Below, piece by piece: positions 53,593 to 64,000 of a stretch of DNA of 64,000 bases. How positions within the stretch are numbered: the stretch's first letter is position 1; the number at the start of each line of letters is the position of its first letter. Both the position numbers and the translations under genes were made by a program. Source of the DNA: Archegozetes longisetosus (lineage: Eukaryota > Arthropoda > Arachnida > Sarcoptiformes > Trhypochthoniidae). The stretch spans positions 600,001 through 664,000 of the forward strand of contig JAEMBT020000005.1 of NCBI GenBank assembly GCA_018873245.2, written 5' to 3'. Below the pieces are notes generated by a model that was not told where the DNA came from, ran no database searches, and saw only the letters and a list, made by a program, of their open reading frames with translations.

Positions 53593-54232
53593 CCAGTTAC
53601 TTAATCAGGTTTTTTATCCAAACCAAACGCTTTCTCAAAAGTTGACGAGAACTGAAAGTAGTTTTTTTTAAAGAACAGGCTAGATTGGCATCAGGCTTTT
53701 CCTAAAGAAGCTTTCAATTATTGGATAACAAATATTTAATTCAAATAGGGGACCATTAGCTTATACCAAAATAAAACCGTCGAGTCAATGAAAGAAGGCT
53801 TGAATTGCAAGATCAAAATAAAAACAGTTTTGTTGACAATAACCAACTTGAAAGGAAGCGTGCTTTTAAAAGAGATAGAAAGCAGTAAATGACCCGAGCT
53901 CTGAGAAATATAAAAATATACGATCGGTCAAAGTTTAGACAAATAGAAAGAATCCACGAAAGAGCTAATGCTTTGATGGGAGAAAGTGATGCATCACAGA
54001 AGCAGGATTTATCTCGTCTTTTTAAAAAAATAGAATGAAAATAAAGGCAAAGAACCTTTTAGTTGTTGGACAGTTATCCAAATATTTGAAAAGAATCAAA
54101 GAATCTTCTCGCGATCGTCAAGATTTGTTGGTGTTAGATCCAGAAAATGGTAATAGTTCGAAATACACAAACACAAATAGCAGTGAATCTGGTTGCGGAA
54201 GTAGTCATTGTTCAGAAGAAGGGGATAACTAA
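52873..54232 (+). pseudogene. broken Ser/Lys/Glu-rich gene of unknown identity
   Basis: Successive coding-like blocks occur on the plus strand in changing frames, separated by stops. They include VVAGEEKDYESHQIDMSFKQ (from about 52927), FESEFEYDNYHNDSVELFRF, EVADTSPIDKPFGHSTPTER, SISSRRESSDKGERVMNLYE, GYTRHDPVSGEESHDKRLRS (from about 53460) and RRVNERRLELQDQNKNSFVD. The last two are IERIHERANALMGESDASQK, then from 54035 a frame containing LLVVGQLSKYLKRIKESSRD and ending SGCGSSHCSEEGDN before TAA. Composition (charged, Ser/Thr-rich, few hydrophobics) suggests a largely disordered protein. GC content is above the flanks. A (GA)n tract interrupts it near 53557. I do not recognise the family. A real gene with many small exons is an alternative, but most blocks lack clean splice borders. 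Confidence 0.5.
53557..53591. repeat. (GA)n microsatellite, about 17 units
   Basis: A 35-bp GA run inside the broken Ser/Lys-rich gene, read as Arg-Glu repeats in that frame. It may be a late expansion. Confidence 0.9.
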
Positions 54233-56724
54233 AATTGATTCTAAAACTCATTTTTCAACCATTAATGTGTAGAAAAATGAACTTTCGCCTAATCAAAACT
54301 ATGAAAAGTTGCTTTTCTTTTTCGAAGAACATTGGCGAAGAAGTTCGTATTAAGATGAGCATCAAAAAATGAACTTTTAATTACCGAAACAACCAGAGGC
54401 TACTCTTTAACAACCGAACTATCCTAACTCGAGCTTGTGGTTTATCTTGATTCTAACGACACACTACTTAGTTGATGCGATTAGTGCAAATAATCTATAT
54501 ATCTGCATATCCATAGAGAAAGGACAAACGCATAAGTTTAGATTTACGAAGTAAATTTACAAAGGTATTAGTTCTTTATATTTTAATAAATTGGAGTCAC
54601 AGCTCACTCAACTGAAAGGGCTCATATTAAAAATCTGGTCTTAATCATATAATACAGATACTGAAATTCTAAACCCTTTCTTGAAGTTAATGTGATAAAA
54701 AGGTTACACTTTGTTTGCCAGAACATTAAACTCAGAAAATCAAAAGCTAGAAATTGAAATGACAGAAGAAATTGATAATATAATTTATACGGCCAAGAAT
54801 AAGTTAATAGACACTTAAAGATGGATGTTCGTTTCGACCTCTTTGATAGTGGCGCATTTTCACACTAAAAGCTAATGCTTCTTAAATAACACTTAAAAGA
54901 GAGAATTAAAACCTAGAAAAATAAATTGAACTGAAGGCAGCAATATATTCACATAAAAGTTAATTCAATATATGGAAATGAAGACTAATTGCAAAGTTTA
55001 TATTAATCTACTCCTCGTCGCACAGATGATTGCGAAACAAAATTGACTACTTTTTATACAATGAAAACTTTGATTCTTTATCTTTAATTTGGTGCGCCAT
55101 TCATTCACATTTAACAAGAGAGTGATTAGCCATTAAAAATAGTGCCTTTCCTATTTAATTTTGTCCACAATTAACTCTAGTTTTAAGACATTCTATTTGT
55201 ACGTTGTCTCTAATTTAAAAGTAGTCACTTTTAAATTTTATGAGTTATTCTTAGATTTTAACTGTTCAAATGTAGACTATCAATAAAAAAAGTTGTTTCC
55301 TTAGGCAAGTCCGTATTAACAGTGATTTATTTACATGACTACTAAATTAATTGCCAACCAGTTATAACTTGAATGCAATTAAGAGATGTACAACTCTATT
55401 CGATTGAACCTATTGCTTCGAAAGATGTTGACCTTCTCAATCTCTTCATTTGCTTCTACAAGTATTATAGGAACATAACATTCTAATCAAACAAAATTGA
55501 AAGGTATAGCTATTGAAAGTATTACGAGATATACTAGATTGCATACTAATATATACTCATCTCTATTTATGGTTAAACATTTAGTCTATTCAATTCGAAG
55601 TGGCATATATTCTGATTCGTATGAGTGAAATGTTTGAGATGCGTATAAGTATTGAGACAAAAACATGATCCAATTTTGTTTTTAAATCGTTTTGCAGCAG
55701 TTCTTTTGAACAGAAAAAGATTTGCTTAATGCAAAAGAGATAAGAGAAGCAAATTTATTATAATGTGATCTTAGATTGAGACTTAATAAAACATAAACAG
55801 GTAGTGTAGTGAAAATGACAAACAGCTTATGAGAACCGAAATAATATGAAATTAATCTTTGAAATTAGTTTGAAGGCTTGGATCATTGCTTGTTCACTAG
55901 AAGTAACGAGCACGTATAGAATATTACAAGTGCTGAATTAACTAAAATACATTTCTCGTAATTGGGGTTAAGCTAATGTATCCTTTGGAATAATCTGATT
56001 TGACAGCAATCACAAAGATGTGAGCCAATCCAATTACTAATAAGATTTTTATTCTTATCAACCAATGCTTGAATAAATCTGTTTTAGATGTAAGACTCAT
56101 AATCTTTCTACTAGAGGTAATTCAATAGATACACTTCATATCGACGCAAAATTCAAATTAGACATTGTTGGTTAAGTTAAGCGAATCATTCTTAAATTAA
56201 ATGTCATTCAAACCTACAATATTTAGCTTTAGGCACGAGAACTTCACAAGCAAACTATTGCCTTCTAATAATACTATGAGAAATGAAATCAAACTGAAAT
56301 TAAATTAGAAATAAGTTTCAACTTCTCTAATAACTGAAGATTCTTTGCTTATGAATAAATTCTAAGTCGAAGCTTAGTCAGTACTCAGTCTAATTCTGTC
56401 AGTAGTTAGACTTTATTGAGCGCTTTCAAATATGGCTTGAATAACATATAAAAAGAGCAAATTATATTTAAACACTGTATTTAGATACTTTAAATATCGT
56501 ATGCGTCGTGAGAAATGATGATTTTCCATTCGTTATCGTAAGCATTAGCGATCGTAAGCGAAATTTATATGATTGAAAAATTTGAAGCTCAATTTAATGA
56601 ACAAATGGAAAGATTTCCGAAAGTTCAAAGTTCGTCTCAATTATGGAAAATAGTATTTATGAATTAAAAACAATTTTGAATTGAAGTTCGAGTGTAAACT
56701 AAGATACTTTGATTTTGTGAACAG
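54233..56724. other. intergenic stretch, nothing recognised
   Basis: AT-rich; no coding signal beyond short random frames. The first few hundred bases may be the former 3' UTR of the broken gene upstream. Confidence 0.5.
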
Positions 56725-56851
56725 TTTGTTTGGTTGCTCCAATCTATCACAAACCTGTTGCTATTCGCAACACTTCTCATCATTTTCTGTCGTGGACTTC
56801 AATTGGTAACCAGCCCGAAGTGTTCTCGAGAATCTTTTATTTTCAACAAGT
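56725..56851 (+). CDS. candidate orphan internal exon
   Basis: An acceptor-like ATTTTGTGAACAG precedes 127 nt with one fully open frame (phase 1 in, phase 2 out), followed by a strong donor GT|GTAAGT. The frame includes CLVAPIYHKPVAIRNTSHHF and SWTSIGNQPEVFSRIFYFQQ, balanced in composition and unlike the AT-driven frames around it. A competing frame of the same strand (LLLFATLLIIFCRG) resembles a signal peptide but lacks ATG. I do not recognise the protein. No partner exons were identified within several hundred bases, so this may be one exon of a long-intron gene, a fragment, or chance. Confidence 0.35.
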
Positions 56852-58080
56852 GTAAGTCTAACAATATACCAATGATTAACATCTCTTGGATTGCATTTAT
56901 CATGAAACTGATCAAAATAATTGAATTGGTTGCAAACATATAAAAGTAATAGAATTACAATCTAAATTAATAGACTAATTGATGTAATTATTGCAACCGA
57001 TAGAGAATGAATGATTGACATTTATTGTTCGGCAAAAATATGACTCATTTTACCTTATTTTTTCAAATCGATTACTTGAGAAAGCGATCAAAGACTTAGG
57101 TATGAAATGTGGCCCTGTATTGTTGCAGAACGTGCTATAATAGGCTCTAAAACTTAACCTTATGCTTTATACAATCTTATGCTTTGTATAAGGAATCTTG
57201 CATAATACGTGTAAACATAAACGCTTTCTGCAACAATATAAGGCGATGTCCCATACTAAAGCCCGATCAAATGCTTGAAAACTTTAAACAATTAGTTGGT
57301 ATAATAGCATTCAAATTGAGTTTGAATCTCTCGTGTGATAATGTGTTGTACTGTAGCTGTATTGGTTAACTGTTTAAGTCTAACTAAAACTTTATAAATA
57401 GTGTAATAGATAACAATACTCATACAGTAAAGAATTAAAAATAAATCGATTATGCTTGAGCCAAAAGTTGGCTTAATTTTGCTCAACTCGATATTTTAAA
57501 CTCATCAAAATTTGCTTTAGAAAAATGAATTTATCCTTTCAGAAAGAATTAGTCTCGATTTGTTCAATTGAACATTTCTGAAATGACTATTTTATTTATT
57601 CTTTTAAAAACATTTTGTTTCCAAAAAGAAACAAATTTCAATTGTTTTGCAAAACACGGATAGAGCCACGGATTATAGATTAATTCTAAGATTTTATGAT
57701 GTATAAAATTTGAAAACCTGTCGACGGCAAACGGCAGCTGGTATTTAACACGCAAGAGTCAACGCGACGCATCATAATGTAAAACGATTTCATAATTATT
57801 ATTTTATCAAAAATACATTAAGAACATAACAGTATTTAAGACATCTTAAGCTGTCAGAATCCAATAGAAGATTGACCAGTATAATCTTAGGATATTCTCA
57901 TGTATATTGTATATGAAGCATATAGGCTATAGTAGAAATCGCATGACCTGTGATTAAGGTATTAGAAAAGGTTCGAGAGAGCTCTGGAACGAGCTAAAGA
58001 AAAAGTAATACATTGCGCAAAGTTTGATAAATAAAAGAAAAGTATAAAATGCTAGTATCAATACTATCGAATTGAAAGTA
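56852..58080. other. intergenic stretch, weak coding-like signals only
   Basis: A frame near 57195-57275 reads HKRFLQQYKAMSHTKARSNA before a stop, but no splice sites support it as an exon. Otherwise AT-rich with nothing recognised. Confidence 0.4.
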
Positions 58081-58645
58081 CAGAGTAAGAAAAAATTATT
58101 TTCCCGTAGCGCAGAACAAAAACTATTATAGTTAGAGCAAAATCAGTTGGATATTCTGATTCTTCGTTACAAAATACATTAAAAAAAGTTTATTTTAAAA
58201 GTCAGTATGAAAATTCGAATAAAATTCTTGTTAACTTTTATTCTAATTGTCTGTTACCCATCGCTCACTACTTTTTAATTTGTTTGCAATCCATTTTCGA
58301 GTTATAAATTGAGCCCCGCTTTCTCTCGCCTCTCGAAAAGCAATGCATTTGATTCTATCGATGAATCTTTGCTCATTCGAATCATTAATTAATCCAGCCA
58401 TTAATTGTCAACTTTTTTCAAATGATATCAATGAAAATAGTATGAAATAGCGATTAAGAGCAGATTTATTAAAATTTGTTGGTTTACTGACAATATCGTT
58501 CGTTAACGTTACACGTTTATTAGGTTTTTAAATATAAACTTTTTTAATGTAATTTTTAACGTAAAATCAGAATATCCAACCAATTTTGCTCTAACTATAA
58601 TAGTTTTTGCTCTAGACTAGGAGAAAATCATTTTTTCTTACCCTG
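58081..58645. mobile_element. decayed Tc1/mariner-like element, copy B (565 bp), with TIRs of about 115 bp
   Basis: The left end (58081 to about 58196) begins CAGAGTAAGAAAAAA. The reverse-complemented right end (about 58531-58645) begins CAGGGTAAGAAAAAA. The two stay similar for about 115 bp, sharing AAAAACTATTATAGTTAGAG and GTTGGATATTCTGATT. Both sides are flanked by TA (58079-58080 and 58646-58647), the Tc1/mariner target. The interior holds a transposase fragment on the minus strand and the 46-bp block shared with copy A. At under 600 bp with a broken reading frame it is non-autonomous. Confidence 0.75.
58240..58392 (-). pseudogene. transposase N-terminal fragment inside element B
   Basis: On the minus strand the frame reads NDSNEQRFIDRIKCIAFREA, then SGAQFITRKWIANKLKSSER, then WVTDN and a stop. 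The spacing of Arg/Lys and hydrophobic residues and the ITRKWIA...RWV pattern resemble the helix-turn-helix start of Tc1/mariner-superfamily transposases. The catalytic DD(E/D) region is absent. Copy A retains a shorter piece (NDSDEQRLIDRIKC). Confidence 0.5.
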
Positions 58646-58647
58646 TA

Positions 58648-61600
58648 CTCTATTGTAATCATTGAATAGTGATCGATATCCAATAAAAATTCATATTTCT
58701 AGTATGAAAATACTTGTTAAATATAGCTTTGAAAAGCATTAAAGGGCCAGAAAAATCAGCCTGTGGGTCGTCATTTGGCGATCCCTCAATTAGAGCTCAG
58801 ATTGTTTTTAATTTAGAAAATAGCATTTATTTTAAAGCTCGAATTACACGAATAAATACAATTTATTCTTAAGTTTTCTTAACTCTTAAACTAAGTATAA
58901 ACTTTGTTGAAGTCACTACTTTTTCTACTGAAGCGCTTAATACATTAAAGCGATGAGACAACTTCAAAAGAAGATAAGAAAAAATAAGATTAACTCATAA
59001 GAATCTGTTGTAGCTTTGCTAAAAATAGCTTATATTTGCGAACCATCATAGGTATAGTAAATTATTGTGATTCTTAGTAGAAGCAAGTTGAACACTTGTC
59101 TATTCGTTTGTTTTCATAAGTAAGTCCCAGTGGTTGTTGACGTGTTAATTGTTAAATATTCAGAATTATCTAGGGAAATGACTTTCAAAAAATGTAAACA
59201 AATTACTTCTGAAAGAATGATTGCATAGTCAGAACTTATTTTCGTTAGTATTTCTCACTTATTTCATTAAGTGAATAATCAAATTTTAGTTATTAACTAG
59301 TGCAAGCTGGATCATATGGATTAAGAGAATTAAATTTTTATCTAGGATAAAATAATTATAATATTAACTTTTAGTTTCAACTTTGATTTCAATTAACTTA
59401 AATCTAATAATGACTTTTGGAACGAAGAGACCTCGAATTATTAAACTTATCTTCTCAAAAGTTTGAAATAAAGTGCACGTTTTCGAGAATGATTTATGAA
59501 GCATATACACATATATTCTTTTATAAGCGCTCACTTCTCAAGACTAAACTGTTGATTTTCATCATCTATATGATACTAACTATAATTTTGTTTACTCATT
59601 AGTATGAAATGCAGAGAATCTGAGAATGATATACCTGTAAATGTTCTGGGTGATCTTTGCTCAAAATTGATGTCCTGTAGGAATTGATAAATTGAATCTT
59701 TTTGACTCTATGCTAAATAGGTATTACTTTATGTCAGCATTTTTCATTAAGGCATTTGGACCTCTGTTTATTTGACTCATAAATGTTATTAGTCGTTTAT
59801 TATTTTGCTCAATATTTTTAATCAACGCATAATAAATGAATAAAAGTTAATTTGTAGTTTACAAAACCCATAAACGTGTGCTAAGGATATGATAGTTAGG
59901 TGACTTCAAATGACGCAAATGAAACATCAACTCTGGATACGTAAAGTACAATATATAGTTAGGGTAATCGTAGTAAACTCATTTATCCATACTTCACAAA
60001 TCAGTTATTTAATCAGGAATATGAAAGACTCTTACAATTTAATACCGTAAAGACTGCCTCAGACTGCAATCTCAAATATTTCTCTCATACTTTTCTATAA
60101 ATATATTGCTCTTATTTTAACATTAACTCTGAGATATAAATTAGAAAAACACTGATATTGAGTATTTTGATAGTCAACCTTGATTGCTTAGTTCAAAATT
60201 GCTTAGTGCACATTTACTTTTATTAAATTTTTCCAAATTTGACTAAACCTTTACTTAAACACTCACTATAATAGAGATTTCGGGACTAGACTAAACAAAT
60301 TGAATTGTATTTGCTCTACTAATACTCTGAGAAATGATGCTCATTCCTCCTATTTAAAAGCTATGTCAAAACTTTTTCAGTTGAAAATTTATAAACCTAT
60401 GCAAGACCTTATACTCTATTAAAATAACTATATTCATAAATAGCTTGTCACCATTTAATTAGATTAAAATCTTGGCTCTTGAACATGAGCTCTGCAAAAA
60501 TAATTATTACCAAATTCTTGATGAAACTGTTGATAATGCTTGACTTCGTGTTTTCATGAATATTTGTTGATCATTGTTTGTCACTGAATATTTAAGGCTA
60601 AGAATTTAGATCTCCCAATCACATTTCGTACGAATATTGATCGATCATATGATTTATAGGAAAAATATTTGATTTTATAAGAAGCAACTCATCTTTTAGA
60701 AGAAAACATCACTTCAAACTTTTTAATAAAGTATACAAGCGCTTTGAACAAATATCATTGCTTTCTACAAGCTAACAAGTTTATAAGTTCAAAAGTGAAT
60801 TCAAGTTTTAGCCATTGGCTTAAAGATCAATAAATTATTAAAAGGTATAACTAATCTTAACTCAACTTTGAAAATACCCACCATTTGATGCTGAAAATCG
60901 AGTCTAAATGAGGCTTCAAAATGGATATGTCAGCATGTGTTTGGCGCAAATAAATTGGGTTTGTTGATTAATTTATCAAAATTTTCTAGCTTAAAAATAT
61001 GTTACTCAAAGTAATTTTATTCGTTTATAAAAGATAACTGACTCCCAAGCGATGACTGTGTTGGTGCGCATACCAATCATGTTAGGGGGACTCTACGGGT
61101 TTTCGTTTTTCAAGTTAACTGTTTCAACAGGTCAATCATTATCTCATTTTGAATAATCTTTAAAAAGCAACCAATTTCAAGTTTTATTCATCATTAGCCG
61201 AAAGATTTGTCTGAATTGAACTTTCGCAATTATAACTGAATAGGACTATTTTTCTTACTTCTTAACAGTTTACTATAAAAAGTTTAATTTTTATTATAAT
61301 GAAGTGACATGTATTTGAGAGAGGCAGATATATCATTATTATCGACAAAATTAAAACGTAAAAGGTTGAACTAAAAATTATAATGCCTTTTTAATGATGG
61401 ATTTACAACACAGTGTCGAATGAGTTCCGAAAAATCCTATCTGCTATTCAAATAACATAATTGATTGAACTTAAACTCACCTCGCGATATGAATTATTGC
61501 TAGAAAAGGCATGATTGTAATTAATCAATATAAAACTGAAGTCTTTCATAACTAAAAACTTTAGCTGAAAAATTGACTTACTTAATAATTGCTACGAATG

Positions 61601-62068
61601 AGGTTTTTTAGATTCTGAAAAAAGATTAAATTTCATCTAGTTTGATGGCTCGATTGATATACTTATGAAAAACTAGCAGAAATTTCTAAAGGTGATTTTC
61701 TGCTAAAATTACTATCAGTCGTTATGCTTTATTTTGTTCATTAAAAAAACATTCCTATGTGACAATAATTTGAACGCGTGCGCGCATCAATATTTTCGTT
61801 GGTAGCAAATAGAAGTGAAGTTGTTTAAGAAGCAGCAATGCATTAATAGTTGAGCTCCACTTCCAATCACAAAATTCTTATTGTAGGTATTAGATCGTGC
61901 AGTCTGTTATAGTTCCCAAATTCGAGTATTTGCCATACTTTCACCAAAAAAGTTATTTCCATCATAAATACTTCGGACTTATCGAAAAAGCTGGGTTTTT
62001 GTTTTTACAAATTTTCGGTTTTTCTATTGTTTTGTTTGAGTTATAAGCTTGAGTCGGAAGTTTTTAAA
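58648..62068. other. intergenic stretch upstream of the GPCR gene
   Basis: About 3.4 kb of AT-rich DNA without a recognisable gene; it must contain the GPCR promoter or an upstream non-coding exon. A CTGTGGGTCGTCATTTGG segment near 58760 resembles hAT internal sequence but has no defined ends. Confidence 0.45.
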
Positions 62069-62574
62069 ATGTCAATAAGTAGCTTTGAATCGAATTCAAG
62101 CTTTAATGCTCTGAATCTTTCAAATTCGTGTAATAAGACATTAAATCAATCAAATGAAGTGTCAATTACAAGCGTCGATTGTTTCTATGAAGTGAACATC
62201 AGTAACGCAACAGCCGAACTGTATGATTACAATTACGCACCTTATCCTGACTTGACTCAGTTATCATTTGTGAGAATAATATTCCTATTACTTTATATAA
62301 TAGTAATGATTTTAGCCTTGTTTGGCAACTTCGTAGTATGTTACACAGTGCTATCTAACAGAAAAATGCAAACAGTAGTCAACTGTTATATCGTAAATCT
62401 GGCCGTGTGTGACTTTCTTGTTGGTGCTTTTGTATTACCTGTTAAATTATTAGAATTGATGGCACCTGCGGATTGGTATGCATTAAATGATGGATTATGT
62501 ACTGCTATGCTATATCTTCAGACTGTGATTGTATTTGCCAGTGTATTAACATTAGTGGCGACATGTCTAGAAAG
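62069..62574 (+). CDS. class A (rhodopsin-like) peptide-type GPCR, first coding exon (3' partial)
   Basis: The exon encodes 168 residues plus a split Arg codon (donor AAAG|GTAAAT, phase 2). The ATG at 62069 is preferred because only non-ATG codons lie upstream in frame. The extracellular N-terminus (about 65 residues) has six N-glycosylation sequons (Asn9, 16, 22, 26, 43, 46). TM1 (about 68-92) has the GN motif at 86-87. TM2 has NLAVCDFLVGAF with the conserved Asp115. Cys144 opens TM3, the usual disulfide partner. The exon ends CLER, so the E/DRY motif is split by the intron. TM3 reads YLQTVIVFASVLTLVA, closest in feel to peptide receptors of the orexin/NPFF group, but the ligand cannot be assigned. 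TM4-TM7 are not found before the window ends. These receptors signal at the plasma membrane through heterotrimeric G proteins. Confidence 0.85.
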
Positions 62575-63719
62575 GTAAATAAATGAATTCAATAGAAGTA
62601 TGTTCTATATTTTATCGCATAACTTTCCTAAACTTAAATCACTGTTATCAATGTTAAAAAAGGATTTACTATTTTCAATTGCCGTTTTGATTGAGTTCGT
62701 TTATTCTGTTTTCGTATTTACTAAGACAAATCTTGGTAAATAATAATGCAATTTTTTCTGATTTAAGCTTACAAGTCATCAATGTTTTGCAAGAAATTCT
62801 TTTTGAACTGCAAAAAATTAGTTGATTTAACTACAAAAAATTGACTCAAACAGTTTTATTGGGCAAGAAAAGTTAGTTTAGAAATACCGAATATTATGAG
62901 CAATTTTTTAAGCGTTTTTTATGCTTGTTGTTTTTGTTTTATTTTCTATAGGAAAATAGCTCGATTGCCTAAGTGTCTAAATGTATATTTTTATGCAAAT
63001 TTGTTACCATGCGTAACTTGAAAAACGAAGAAAGGTTTCACAATTTGATAACTTCGTTAATAAGCAGCATAATGTGATTCGCAGATAAGACACAATTTAT
63101 TATGACAAAAGAAAACCAAATCAATTCTACGGAATTTTATCAAAACATAAGCCTACAATTGAATAAAAAGTAATGTGAAAGCATTGAATTCTTATTTTGA
63201 AACTTAAAAATTTGCATACATTTTTATAAGTTGAAAGTGTTGAATGTTGAAGCATTATTGCTATTTCTTAAGTTATACCCAAAAGGTATCTGTGAGAATA
63301 AAGAATTTATAGAACTTCTTTGTTTACGATAATTTTGAAAACCTTATACCATTAAGCCTTTTAAACTTTCAATATCCACAAACACTGTTAGAAAGGTGGT
63401 ATAACTTCGAAATGGCACTATCACAGATGCTATTAATGGCTTTGAACTACATGTAATCAATAATTGAGGTATGAACAAGTAACAAAAGACTCGACAAAAG
63501 TTACAATATAAATGTTCAAACCTAGCATTTCTGCTAGATATCTATATTTATTGCGCAAAATATTCCTGACAAAGAGATGTATGCATAAAAAATGATATGT
63601 TTCCTTATCGTTGCAGTAATTCTACTTTGTGTTTGTCACTCAACTATAATATGTTAAACCAGGCTTTTCTGCCGTAGTTTTCAATGAGCCAATTTTTCAG
63701 CTCTTATTTTAGAAGCTTT

Positions 63720-63758
<39 letters not shown>

Positions 63759-64000
63759 TTCATTATGCTATGTAAGCAACATAATCAATGTTAAGTAAAG
63801 TTGCCACAAATCAAATTGACAAAATTTAATCAATTACAATTTTCAAATTCTATTAAATTTGAATTTGAAACTAACTCTAATTATTCCTACATTATTTTAA
63901 TTTTTAAAAAATACATGATTGATACTTAATTTTTGCTCCCTTCTTATCAATACAGGCTTGAACTGGCCAAGGCATACTATTAATTAAAGACTCCAACAAG
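62575..64000 (+). other. GPCR intron (start), with no downstream exon found
   Basis: Follows the donor at 62575. Acceptor-like sites near 62950, 63616 and 63955 are not followed by a Tyr codon and TM4-like sequence, so the next exon is presumed to lie beyond 64,000. It contains one (AT)n tract. Confidence 0.5.
63722..63755. repeat. (AT)n microsatellite, 34 bp
   Basis: An uninterrupted AT dinucleotide run, inside the presumed GPCR intron. Confidence 0.95.

Noticed and set aside
63950..64000. Acceptor-like ATACAG followed by an open frame, considered as the next GPCR exon
   Set aside because: Joining it does not give the Tyr of E/DRY or a TM4 sequence, and a stop follows within about ten codons.

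Overview
This is an AT-rich invertebrate genomic window with intron-bearing genes. GT-AG introns of about 63-280 nt interrupt conserved coding exons, and long AT-rich spacers carry microsatellites and decayed DNA transposons. The gene set (RHOU/Wrch-type GTPase, TPC1, CCDC32, a TAX-2/CNGB-type channel subunit, a peptide-type GPCR) fits a non-drosophilid ecdysozoan or other protostome. A mite-like or similar arthropod is a guess that the sequence alone cannot settle. Nothing resembles a prokaryote: there are no operons, CRISPR arrays or recognisable tRNA/rRNA genes.

Layout. 1-16 kb: gene-poor DNA, probably 5' flank or first intron of the next gene. 16.1-17.0 kb (+): the last two coding exons of a RHOU/RHOV-type Rho GTPase. 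17-33 kb: gene-poor, with a (GA)n tract and two small coding-like islands. 33.5-36.4 kb (-): a two-exon CCDC32 homologue. 38.2-41.5 kb (-): a complete eight-exon two-pore channel 1 gene (852 aa). 43.1-45.7 kb (+): a five-exon cyclic-nucleotide-gated channel beta-type subunit, divergent from TPC1, with a one-base frameshift just before the cyclic-nucleotide-binding domain. 45.7-62 kb: decayed DNA transposons (two related TA-flanked elements and an hAT-like element), a broken tyrosine-kinase pseudogene on the minus strand, a broken Ser/Lys/Glu-rich gene of unknown identity on the plus strand, and a candidate orphan exon. 62.1-62.6 kb (+): the first coding exon of a class A GPCR whose remaining exons lie beyond the window.

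How the genes relate: TPC1 and the CNG subunit are both cation channels and lie head to head about 1.55 kb apart. CCDC32 follows TPC1 on the same strand. These are ordinary metazoan housekeeping and signalling genes rather than one pathway. The points most worth checking are the CNG frameshift and its ambiguous GC-AG/GT-AG intron, the intact EF-hand loop and the 63-nt stop-free intron of TPC1, and the decayed kinase and transposon copies.
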